Part shown: piece after piece, positions 23,781 to 35,082 of the stretch
How the letters are laid out: every line of letters starts with the position of its first letter
Position numbering within the stretch: position 1 is the stretch's first letter
NCBI RefSeq assembly: GCF_026230105.1
Contig: NC_079483.1
Location: 2,597,312 to 2,661,311, forward strand
Origin: Diorhabda sublineata
Lineage: Eukaryota; Arthropoda; Insecta; Coleoptera; Chrysomelidae
DNA: 64,000 nucleotides
Direction: 5' to 3'
The notes under the pieces: generated by a model
Told to the model about the DNA's origin: nothing
The model's database searches: none
What the model saw: the letters and a program-made list of their open reading frames with translations, nothing else
Translations under genes and position numbers: made by a program

Positions 23781-25761
23781 AGAGAAACGGATCTTATATA
23801 TAAATAAATCTCAGCTCGAGAAAAACCAAACAGTCTGTGTCTCAGTGATTGGCCTATTGATTTCCAGATACGTAAATAACTTTAAAGTATATTTACCAAA
23901 TTTTATGATAAAAACGCTGCCTCAACAATTTGTGATATCACATTTTAATTATAACAAAAAGTGAAGAATTTATTATTGTTGGGATTTAACTTAACGATCT
24001 GAACCTGACGAGGTATACAGAAAATATCAATGACATTATACTATGGAAAATCTTAAAAAGTTCATTTTTCTGAAGTTAATTCTAAAATTTTAACGATTTT
24101 AAATAATAATTGGTTGATTCAGGCTTTGTAAACAAAGTGCTATGTTTTCTGCTTCGATTTAAAGCCGCTTGACATAATTCAATACAACGTGCAAGAAATT
24201 GCAAGCAAATCTCTGTAAATAGTAAAAATAAACAAATTCCTAACCTCAAATTTTAACTAATATTTTTTACCTAGTTTAACAATAAAAATAACAAAAAGTT
24301 TAGTTTTACGGAAGTCAGCTGATCTGTTAAGCCAAAACTAACTAGATTGCAATTTGCAAGCAAAAAAAAGGCACAAAACCGATAATGTCAAGATCTTGCT
24401 TGAAACAATTAGATGAACTTCATCTGCGCATAATAAAAATTCAATAAGTTAATCAAACAAATACCTTGCTAATATTTGATTCATTATTTTGTGACCGGTT
24501 TAACAATGATGATAACAAAACTAAGTAAGTAACTAACGAAGTGAAAAAGTGGTCTGTGGATGATTGTCAATAATTATATCTACTGCTATCTTGACTGAAA
24601 CAATCAGATGAACTTGCTTTTTGATGAACTATTTCAAAATTTTATAGATCCGGACATTGGGGCGCACATAAATACAGTTGAAGGAATGTGAGAAGTAGTC
24701 CAACTTTTAGCGTTCATTCGATAACTGTTCCAAATTGTTAGAGAATTACTTACTTGAATTTAAACAGCCACAACTAGAAAACATATTTGAAGCAATATTT
24801 CGAGGCATTAAAGTATTCTGATACCTCAGTAGTCATTTCAACTTAAATGGTTTTTTAAGAAATTTATATAGTGTATGACTGGAAAACTCTCAATGTTGTC
24901 CTTTTAATCATTTAGCACCTACAGTTTATATCAATTGGTTTTTTGATTCCTGTCTTCTGTAGTACTGGAAGAGTGTACAAAGTATTACGATTCGTGGAAA
25001 ACACCTAGAGTTTCAATTGACATTTCCATGTGAACATGAATCCAGCTGCGATTCCGCTAACATCGATCTTACCTACTAAAATATGTATGAACATTCGAAA
25101 AATTCTCCTAATTTTTAAGATTGTTTTTCTAAAAAAGACCTTCTTTAAAAATATGTGGATTGATGTAAACTATTGTTGTATGAACATGGCAGGAATCAGA
25201 AAATCATGACAGGACTGCTTTTTGCAGAGAAAATCTTATTTTCCCAGAAAAATATCTATGGAAATCCAAGGATTTTTCCAGGAATCATAAGTACTTTCTA
25301 TACTCTTTCAGTACTCCAAAATGCAGGAAATAGAAAATTTTTGAGTGATTTGATATTTCAGGTATCTAATTAGGTAATTTAAGTGAATTCTACTTGACAT
25401 TATTTAAAAATTTATCAAGATGCTGTATTCCAATGAATGAAATTCAAATAAATTTAGTATTAGTATAAGCGATATACTACTACACCACTAATAGACCGGT
25501 GAGTTTAGGCATAAAAATAGTGATCTTATAATAAAAATTCCCGGAAAGCCAAATATTGCTGGAGAGCTGGGGTTTACTATTACTGTTGGGATTATTGATT
25601 TTTGGTAGAGTTTATTGTTTATTAAAATGATCAAATAGTTTCGTTTAAGAAAAATATTGTTTATCAAAATAGAGTATGGAAGGTACGTCTATACGATCTA
25701 AAGGATCAGAGAGAACTAAATGCTTAGAACTATATTTCTATATAGATTGTAATATTTCAAC
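23781..25761. other. Intergenic AT-rich stretch
   Basis: No gene found. A phrase around CTTGA(A/C)TGAAACAATTAGATGAACTT recurs near 24390 and 24590, hinting at an old short duplication. Confidence 0.4.
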
Positions 25762-27018
25762 AATTACAAATAAAGATTTAAAAATACCCATCGATCCTAT
25801 TTGTGTTACAAAAGTTATTCGGGGTCAAAGGTCAAAATTTGAGATTGTTTGGATTTTTATCGGTAAGTTTTATCAAAAAACTTCAAATCAAATTTTTAGA
25901 TCTTAAAATTCTCTATAGTTCCAACTTTGTGTGTGTAAATAAATATTGTTTTGTAACAAATAACTTTGAAAACTGTGTATTAATATACAGCATAAGCCAT
26001 TTTTATTGTCGTCAATGTAAATATATAATTAAGGAACTCAACGCATAACTGTGTTGATCAATTACCCGACTAATATCCTTTATATTTATTTCGTTAAGCA
26101 GGTTGATTTGTTAGTACTACTTATTGCAAGGACTCCAATAGATCAATACATTTATTTTGTGAAGTCTGGAAGTGCTCAACAGCGAACAGATATATATTTT
26201 TCAAAAAGTTTATCTGCTTATCCCAAATGCCAAAACTATATTTTATTTTTAGATGCGATAACCGGCTGCAACACTTTGATTTGACTGACTGCACTAAAAT
26301 ATTTAAAAACTCATCAACACTATTTATTGCAAATAAGGTTGTAGTGCCAAATGTGGTTGTAAACAAGTCGGGTTACTGTATTCTCCAGCATGTACCAATG
26401 ACCAAAGTAAGTCTTGCTCAAATGTCCTGTTGAGTACAAAGAGGAAGATTCCTGTGATTTTAACGAAGAGACCAATGACTCAGCCACATTTGAATAATTT
26501 ATGAATATCTGTCAAGAGGAAGAGGAAGAAGAAGAAATCGGAGAAGACATGACAGTTGAAGTAGATTTTCAAGAGTATGAATCTGATTAAAACGAAACAA
26601 TAGTTAATCCAATAATCAATAGCAATATCACTAATTAGGTAATATCTAGAACTAGACGGGTATTGTTTCCTTAAATTATCCTAAAATTGTCACGACAGTG
26701 GAGTAGGTCTACAGGAGAAACCACGGAAAAAAACGCGCCGAGTACATTATCTCACAGGTGGTGTGGAAATGTGTGCATATCATGTATAATGGGACCCTTA
26801 GAGTCGCATTAACTCAGGAATGGTAACTCTTAGAAAAAAAATCATGATGACCATTTTGTAGAGAATTTTAAGATCTACAACTTTGCATTGAGGTTTTTTT
26901 TATAAAACTTACCGTTTTCGAGAAAAATTCAAACAACCTTGAATTTTAACCTTTGGCCCCGAATAACTTTTATAGCACACATAGGATCTGTGGGGATTTT
27001 TAAAACTATATTTGTAAT
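25762..27018 (+). mobile_element. Inverted-repeat-flanked decayed element
   Basis: The segment 25762-25915 is the reverse complement, with scattered differences, of 26859-27018. Both contain CCCCGAATAACTTTT, AAAACTTACCG and AGAGAATTTTAAGATCTA in the same order. Between the arms is a decayed ORF (26051-26440). The arms may be long terminal or subterminal inverted repeats. The outer ends were not defined and no target duplication was seen. Confidence 0.6.
26051..26440 (+). pseudogene. Decayed ORF with ILFLDAITGCN motif
   Basis: Plus-strand reading gives VDLLVLLIARTPIDQYIYF, LSAYPKCQNYILFLDAITGC and then, in a shifted frame, CTKIFKNSSTLFIANKV. An (I/L)LFLHAxTGCDTTSA motif occurs in several uncharacterised repeat-borne ORFs of insects and other animals. 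Here the D after GC is N and the frame breaks right after it. Function unknown to me. An acidic, glutamate-rich tail lies at 26505-26590. Confidence 0.45.
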
Positions 27019-28419
27019 GGCAAACCTCAGCTTTCCACCAATATTTAGCTTTCCGAGAATTTTTCTTATTTTAAATGTCTATATTGACCGGACTATAAGC
27101 GTTCACGACACCTGTAATACTCTTTTGGGCGTTCCGCACATCGAGAACGTCACTCATAACCTTCATGAAGATCCTTGTCAAGAAGTGGGTCGAAGTGAAC
27201 ATTGAAAGAATTAGCGGAATGTTCAAAATTCATGCAACGCAGATTGCAACTATGAAAGTCTATCTCATTATTTGATGCAGTATGGGATAGTATAGGTATT
27301 TTTGAAGCATTCTTGTGACGCACTACTATATATTTTACTATCGCTGCAGAAGATATTTTGATTTTCCTATGTAAATTAGTTAATTACTCCACTAAAAAAT
27401 TCAATAACTTACAAATTATAACATAACCTCATAAAGCTTTCGCTTTATTTTTTCTGTTTTGCTATTCCTTAATATATTATATCTCAACGTTCAAAACGCC
27501 TCATAATCCATTCCACTTGGGTTTACGCTTACGCTCTGGACTAAGTAGAACAAGAAGATCGTAGTAGTGAACTTAATTATCGTGAGTATTAAGATGCAAA
27601 AATGAAAATGTAGTTTTTGTATGTTTTCGATTATAGTAATGCTTTTTTTAAAATAAAGTAATGAATCTGTTTCTCCGGTAATTTTTACATTTATATAGGC
27701 GTATATTTTAGTTTTCTAAATCTTTCTATGTACAGAGTAACAAATTTTTAATTCTCCCACTAATATTAGCAAAAAATTAGTATCAATTTTAGTGATTCTG
27801 AAAGAATTAGATAATTTATAGCTCTTTCAACGGGATGTATAATGATAAAACACAACAATACTTTAAATAATAATTTATGGCAGTTTTATTATACATATTT
27901 TGGTATAAAAGTTCTTCAAAAACATTTACATTGTTAATATAAACGTAATAAACAAATTATACATATCTTTTTATCTGTGTAATATATAAATAACATATAT
28001 ACAGAAAACGTTCATGACCAGAAAAACTCACAAATAACTCTTAGAGGGAAAACAAATATGAGAAATATTTGAACTACTTTAGTTCTCGACATGCATGTTA
28101 GACTAATAAAATATGTCTCAAATCAGAGTCAACGCTTTTATCTGAAAGTTGCCTTTCATGTGAAAAAGTACACTTACTTTGAAACCTGAGGAATTTGTCA
28201 ATTGTAGCTTGGTGATGATACCCCTTTGTGAGTAAATATTTTCTTTTTTTAATTAACTTCAGGGTATTGTTAATTCTTTTTAGAATAAATTTGTTTCATG
28301 TGAGGATTATTTGAATTTGAAATAAAACAATGAACTTATACTCATAAAGTAGTTCTGCAAGCTAAACATGAACAAAAATTGATGATTTGTATTGCCAGTC
28401 TCCTTTATGTATAAAAATT
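27019..28419. other. Intergenic AT-rich stretch
   Basis: No gene found. The segment about 27140-27210 shares a short stretch (GTCAAGA(A/G)GTGGGTCGAAGT) with 41950-41975, so it may be a piece of a dispersed repeat. Confidence 0.4.
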
Positions 28420-28870
28420 TGTATTGTGTTACATTGAAAGTAATAGAAACTTACTACAAAGTGCTACAGATTTATGTACATTAATATATAGAGCTGGTGG
28501 TACTTTCAAAAATAATTAGAGTACATACTTCTTACTTAAAACTTGTTTCTATATTGTGTTACATTGAAAGTAATGGAAACTAAACTAAACTAAAAAGTGG
28601 TTCAGAATTATATAAATTAATTTTTTGAGTACGCAGTACTTTCAAAAATTAGAGGAGTACTTCTTACTTAAATTTTTTCTCTATATTGTGTTACATTGAA
28701 AGTTATGGAAACTGTACTAAAAAGTGGATCATAATTGTGTACATAAATTTGTAGAGGTGGTGGTACTTTCAAAAATAATAACAGTACTTCTTAGTTAAAA
28801 CTTTTTTCTATATTGTGTTACATTGGAAGTAATGGAAACTGCACTAAAGGGTTGTGGTTCCTTATTACAT
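28420..28870. repeat. Tandem repeat, about 130-bp unit, four copies
   Basis: ATTGTGTTACATTG(A/G)AAGT starts at 28423, 28553, 28685 and 28812 (spacing 130, 132, 127). Each unit continues with GGAAACT...AAGTG.T and, except the last, GGTACTTTCAAAAAT and CTTCTTA(C/G)TTAAA. The fourth copy is incomplete. There is no coding potential. Confidence 0.9.
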
Positions 28871-29546
28871 AAAATGTGTACATAAAGCAGTGTCTTTATT
28901 AGCTCTAAAAATTAAGGTGCTACCTTGTGTAATAAAATACATATATGATCTCAAGATAATTTTGAATTATATCAAACGTTTTCTATAAAATTTAACTTTA
29001 ATTTAACTGAATAAAAAAATTAAATGGTGAAAATAATATATATTTATAATTAATTGACATAATATGTATTTTCATTTCCCATATTTGTTTTGATGTTTAT
29101 AATATATTACAATAAATTTTGAAGCCTACACTTTTGAACAATAATTGAAAAAGAGATTCTGGTTTTTCTAAAATACTTTAAATAGTGAAATAGCTTTGAA
29201 ATTCATATTGTATATGCAAAATACAAAATAAAAATGATGTTTTAATATTATATGTAACTATTGCCAAAATTATTTTTTAGCATTCTTTCAAGTAATATTA
29301 ATAATTTTCTTTTTAATAAAAAATATCATAATTTTCAATTTATGTGCCACTAACTTCACACTCCTGTGTTGTACACATACAAAATATAAATATATGATTC
29401 TTAGAAGTTTGGCTGTTTAGTAAAATTTAGTTATTATGTAAGTTTACGGTAGTGGCGAAGGTGAGGAAGAAACTCCACGTATTTTTCAACTGTGATTCCC
29501 CTTGGGGTTTTCAAGGAGACAGATATATGTAAGCTTCTTCGATTAG
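28871..29546. other. Intergenic AT-rich stretch
   Basis: Nothing recognisable beyond AT-rich sequence. Confidence 0.4.
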
Positions 29547-29705
29547 CTAAGTTTTTATTTCTGGAACCCCTAGCATTCATATTGAAAACACTGTTTACAC
29601 TAACACTACACCAACACCCACGATTACAGTGTCTGACGCGCGTTTCGATAACCAAGTTATCGTGTGTGTTGGTGTAGTGGTAGTGTAAACAGTGTATTCA
29701 CTATT
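29547..29705. mobile_element. Foldback element copy A
   Basis: It begins CTAAGTTTTTATTTCTGGAA and contains ACACTGTTTACACTAACACT, then GTCTGACGCGCGTTTCGATA and the small hairpin CGATAACCAAGTTATCG. The other arm, GTTGGTGTAGTGGTAGTGTA, is the reverse complement of the left arm. The conserved TCTTCAGA next to the hairpin is missing, so this copy is internally deleted. It is the same family as 32417, 39675 and 57398. Confidence 0.85.
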
Positions 29706-30870
29706 CTTCTCTTAGCGCACAAATTCGGTCTCCATAATCTCTCATTTTTCTTCTTAGGACCTGGGCACCAATGACAGAGTTTTTACAAATTTATGGTGAA
29801 ATGTGGAATTTATTCTGTTAAATCAAAGCCTAATATGACACTCGAATCTTCGATAATTGAAATAAAAAATTGAAGTGAATTAATTCATAACATAATCCTT
29901 AGTCGATAGTTACATAAGAAAATGTTTTCGAAATAAAGTTTTCTTTACTACTTACAAGAAAATTATTTTTACAAAAAAATAATGTAGCTTTGAATTGTAG
30001 TTGTTACCTCTTCTTGCAAGTTCCCACACTGTGTTTATGTTTCTGGTTAATTTATCTTGACTTTGCACAGTTTCATACATAAATTTCCAAATATTCTGTA
30101 CAACCTTGTCAATAGTATAAATACCTATTTATTAAAAACATGGCAGTAGACGGATAGACACGCCAATGAAAATTTTTTATAGAGGAATTTATTTTTTACT
30201 GAATTATTCATAGGTTTGTTGTTAAATAATTTTTTTGAATACCCTCTTGATTTTTTAATGAATTTTATTTATTAATTTTTCTAAGCAAAGATTATTTGAA
30301 TGAAATTTATATATAGTCTTCAAACATAATTGTTCTAAATTAATTATTAATTACTATTATTAAATTTAATTTCGTTTAGGAAGATTCATTAGTGGAATAT
30401 ATCGCCGTTATTAGTAAAACCAGAATTTTTTACTATTTCAATGATAATAAATAAAAGGATTGACAAAAACATATATTCCAAGTAGTAGTTAAACACTGAG
30501 ACATTTCATTTATCAAGCGCTGTATAAAAATCAGTGTATATTTCATAAAATAAATATTGGGCTTTAACTTTATGTTACAACGAACAATTTTAAGCACTTT
30601 TGTTATAGTCAAGTTACACTTTAAGGTTAATTTTTTCTGTTTTGTTAATACAGAAAAGAAACTGTTCGCTTTTATTCCAAAATCATAATAATAACAAAAT
30701 CGAGACAACATTTCAATTTTGACAATTTCAGATTAATTCTAATTGAAGACGTTCTCAGTTAAATAATGATGCGAAATTTAGTTTATATATTAATACAACA
30801 AAACATAAATAAAAAAGCAGAGTAGTTTGCAGATAGTTTACGTCCAGTTATAAGTTATATAAGTTATAAG

Positions 30871-30874
<4 letters not shown>
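29706..30874. other. Intergenic AT-rich stretch
   Basis: No gene or repeat recognised. Confidence 0.4.

Positions 30875-30950
<76 letters not shown>
30873..30950. repeat. (AT)n microsatellite
   Basis: About 75 bases of pure TA/AT dinucleotide repeat. Confidence 0.98.
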
Positions 30951-30953
<3 letters not shown>

Positions 30954-31369
30954 GTTAAGTGAAGAAAACATTTTGCGGTATTGAAAAATGTTTTATACAA
31001 CATAGGAATATAAATTTAAAATCTTCAAACAACATAATAATATTTCAATAGTGCAAGTTTCTATGAAACGTTGCGATAAATTGATCCATGGGAATTCTAT
31101 TCCTCTTTACCAGAGTTTAGTGGGAATGTGTGAGTGAGAATTTATCGTTGGCTTTCATTCGCTTTCTCTGTTTCGGTATTAGAACAACGTTATTAAACGA
31201 TTTCTGGTAATTTTCTGCAGTGGGTTGGTGCTCCTGAATAACAGTTTTATTTTGATAGCTGACTGGTCATTATATGGTCATGTGCGAGGTTCGTTGATAT
31301 ACCGTGGAACATTGTTTCGAAAGTACATAATTGCAATTTTAATATATCAGTATTTAAACAATTATTTGA

Positions 31370-31610
31370 TGTTGACTCACATTGTTGAGCCTTTATAACT
31401 TTTACTCATGGCATCGAAAAAAGCAATTAACACATTTTCTGTGATAATAGTGACTCCTTTAGCAGTACACCAAGCCATCAACTTTTCATGTTCTTTTTGT
31501 AATTTCTTGATTTAACAGGTAGTAAATTATTTATGGCGGTAAAGACCACGTCCCGCAATTCTGGTGGTGTAAATTAAAGTTCTTCAATCGACATTTTTTC
31601 TGACTCAAGC
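31370..31610 (-). pseudogene. Crypton-like tyrosine recombinase N-terminal remnant
   Basis: Minus-strand reading across frames gives ELRDVVFTAINNLLPVKSRN, YKKEHEKLMAWCTAKGVT and IITENVLIAFFDAMSKSYKG. This matches the N-terminal SAM-like region of Crypton-type tyrosine recombinases found in insects (LLPxKSR..Y...Y..F..W...N....TENVLLAYF.ELS). The catalytic part is not present. Frameshifts break it. Confidence 0.5.
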
Positions 31611-32416
31611 AAACTTTTAAATTCAAATGATATTCGTCAAACATGAATCAGTGCTACCAACCGATCACCTACAGTTACGGTGTAATTTCCCTAATATATA
31701 TTTATAAAAGTTTTTTTATAAATAAATAATATGTAAACAAGCCGAAAAAGATAAAATAGTATAAAACACTCGTATTCGTTTCTTCTTTGGAACTCTTGCT
31801 GGAATAAAAAGCCTTCTGTTACTTGTATTTCAATATACTATTCTAACATTTATTTTTAAATTGAGTTAGTGTAGTTTTAATAAATGTATACAAAACAAGA
31901 CAAAATAGATACCGTAAAGTTTAAGTACAATTCCAAGACAATGTCAAACTGAAATTTTATGAAATTATGAAAACGAATATAAAGTTCTTTTAAAAACAAT
32001 TGAGCCTATCATAAATTGTAACCGTTTACTTAATATCCCCAAAAAATTAACGACAGGAATTTTAGGGTATTACATTATAGGTGATGAAAATTTAACAAGA
32101 AATAAATAAGTCGACTTGCTAAAATATGGATACGGATTAGTTTAACAGTCCTGTTTACAAGAGAAATAATTCTAAGAACGTCGCGAATTCTTATTTTCAC
32201 TGTCATGTGACCTTTGCCTACATGATTCTGTAGTGAAGTGTTTTAAAAAGCTATTCTGTTAAATTTAAGAGAATGTTATAGTTCCTCAGATTGGATGTAA
32301 AAGTAGGGCACAACAGGCTGTTAGATTTGAATAAATTTGGTTTCAAAAACAAGTTTTTCTTTGAGAATATTTTAAATAAGTGTTTATCGACATGAAAGAG
32401 TCCAAAATTTGACAAG
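31611..32416. other. Intergenic AT-rich stretch
   Basis: No gene or repeat recognised. Confidence 0.4.
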
Positions 32417-32621
32417 CTAAGTTAAGTCGGAATTTCTGGAACCGTTGGCCATATTCATACTGAATACACTGTTTACACCACCACTACACCACTACTCACA
32501 ATTACACTGTCTGACGCGCGTTTCGATAACCAGTTATCGTCTTCAGAGCCTGTAATCAGTGTAATCATGAGTATTGGTGTAGTGGTGATGTAAACTGTGT
32601 ATTCAGTATGGCAAACTAAGG
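32417..32621. mobile_element. Foldback element copy B (best hairpin core)
   Basis: The left arm CTAAGTTAAGTCGGAATTTC... TACTGAATACACTGTTTAC is mirrored by GTGTAGTGGTGATGTAAACT and GTATTCAGTATGG on the right. The centre (32509-32550) reads, on the minus strand, CTGAAGACGATAACTGG, TTATCGAAACGCGCGTC, AGAC. The hairpin is bracketed by CTGAAGA and GAAAC, with a GUC-like triplet after a short GCGC loop. This resembles a hammerhead ribozyme core but has one extra C before the stem. Confidence 0.85.
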
Positions 32622-34030
32622 GATAAGTAATTCTATTTTGCTATTTTTGGAATATCTTTTAAAAAATTACTTCATTTTCAAGGCATTATGAAAACAATAA
32701 CTTAACAATTTGTTAAAATTATATTATTTTTCACAAATTATAGCTGTACCTTTCTCTTAACTTACTTTAAAATATTAGGAATACTATGTAATGCGAATAT
32801 GATTGAAGAATAGAGTGTGAACAATTAAATTCATTGTAAAAATTTCGTGTAGTTAGTATTTGATCGCAATGTTATTTTGATTTTTGTTAAAATATGTTAT
32901 TCCGTTGCGGCCCTGTGGCAATAAATGTTAGTGGCGTTCTTATCTAATTGTTGTAATCTACAGAATTGTGGTTCAGAAAAGAAAATACAACCAAAGAAAA
33001 AATCAACGTCCGACGAAAGGAAGCTCAATTTGAAAAATGTGCCAGAAAGTAGAAGAGGTCCCCAGAAAGTTACCAGGAGTTTTAACTGCCACGTGACCTT
33101 CTTTTCCCCGTTGTATATTGTTATTACGATGTTAATTTCGCATATTATTTAAAATAATAAGTTTTAAATCTTTTTCTTCCAATCAGAATATTTTAAATCT
33201 CTCGCTTTCAAAATTGTATTTGTGAGCAAATAAAAGAACCGCATTGGTCAATTTTGTCAGTTTTTTTGATACAACCAATTTTTTTTAATATTTCTTTATA
33301 CGACATTTCTATAAAAATTTTGCCAATTTTTTGTATTATTATATTTATTGTTTATTTTTATATTCGTATTTGGAGTCACCCCAAGGGCTATCCTTAAAAG
33401 ACCACTATTTTAGTTTTATTGTTAGTAGTTTTGCTTTGCATTTATTTATTTTTTTAAGGTAGGTCCCCCATTTTCTTGTTTATAGGGGTGAATAAATATA
33501 AAGCTGGACTTTGGACAAAAACCAGCTGGCGCCACTAAGTAAAATCTCTTAACATATAGTTTTTTTGTGAACCACACCCATCTTCACAGTAAGCTAGCAG
33601 TAACCTAAGGTTGCCAACAGACAGCCGAAAAAATAAAATCGCAACAGCTGACAATTATGAAAATTTTTTAATATTTGGTTTAAATAAATTAAATTTCCTG
33701 TAATTTCTTTATTTTCAAAAGTTTAATTGAATTGACTGTTATAAAATTTAGAAATAATTTGAATGATATTTTATTATAAAAGTTTACTTAATATTGTTTT
33801 GAAAATGTGTTAATCAGGCTGTGATAATTTCAATTTATGAAATTTAAAAAAAAAAATTAGAAAAAAAGAACAACAGTAGATCTAGAGTAAAAAATCCCAA
33901 TAGACCAAACACTCTATTTCAGTCGCATCCGAAACTGCATATGCTCCTCACTTTCACTGGCAGGATGGTAGAATCCTCAAAACTGTCTTTACTAAAGAAA
34001 CATTATTTAATAGTTTTTAAAGATATATAC
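32622..34030. other. Intergenic AT-rich stretch
   Basis: No gene found. A 75-codon open frame (32925-33152) shows no family signature and is probably chance. Confidence 0.4.
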
Positions 34031-34189
34031 ACTGCCAACAGAAAGTTTCCGGACAAGTTGAAAATTTTTAAAATAAATTATTAAAAGTGAAGTTAAAGCA
34101 AGTTTTATTTTAAAAATATTAAAAGATAACATTCTACTATTACAACATGAACATATTTTGTCTCTTTCATGTTATACTGCAACACTATC

Positions 34190-34870
34190 TATTCATCAAA
34201 GAAACCACCTCTGACCGCCACTAATAATTTTTTAACTACACGTGGCATTCCTTTTATAAGTTTTTTTAAAACTTATCCCAAGAGCCTTCCAAAGAGCGTC
34301 CAAAGAAGTGGGATTCAATTTTCTAACTTTCCTATCTAGTTCATTCCCCAAGAAATCTATTGGATTTAGATCCGGAGATTGTGGGGGCCATTTCATTATT
34401 TCTAACTCACCACTATTTTCTTTATTTTTTAAATAGATGAAACAGAGCTTAGATGTGTCTTGCTGGAACACATACCCACGGCCAATTAGCATGCGTTTTT
34501 AATATGTAATGGTAACCATTTCTGTCCAGGGTTCCTTTAATTCCTTTTTTCTGAAGATACACGACGAGCATAAATTCTTCGCTTTTGCTCAAACATTTCG
34601 AATTTGGACACATCAGTCCAAAGGACTTGTTTCCAGTTTTCTACAGTCTAATCTTTATGTGCAAGGCCCATTCTAGTTTGAGTGGTTTCTTTGTAGAAAT
34701 TTTGCTTTTTGTAAGCGTTCCTTTACTACACTTACTGATATCTGTTTATAGTAACTTTCATTGAACCGCCTTTGAATTTCCCGTGCTATAAGCTTCGTAT
34801 TCATTTTGGACATTATGATTAGGGACTTATCATCTGCTTTAGAAGTTACACGGGGCCTCCCACTCAATTA
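34190..34870 (-). pseudogene. Tc1-type DDE transposase remnant
   Basis: Minus-strand reading gives a helix-turn-helix part (NTKLIAREIQRRFNESYYKQ, VSVVKERLQKAKF). Then come VLWTDVSKFEMF (first Asp), VFQQDTSKL (second Asp) and the block MKWPPQSPDLNPIDFLGNEL (Tc1 SPDLNPIE motif, third acidic residue region). The stretch between the first and second Asp is shortened and frames change, so it is inactive. Confidence 0.8.
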
Positions 34871-35082
34871 TATTGATTACAAGATTACTGGAAATAATGT
34901 CACAAAACAAGAAAATTTACTTATCTTCAAATTAATATAATTATGTGGAAATAATGAAATCACTACTAGAAATTGAAAAACTGCAAAAAATAATTCAGTT
35001 ACATTCTAAATAGATGACGATATTATTTTGTTTTTCATAAACAGTCCGCGGAGACAGGGAGGAAAGACGATGACGAAGTTAA

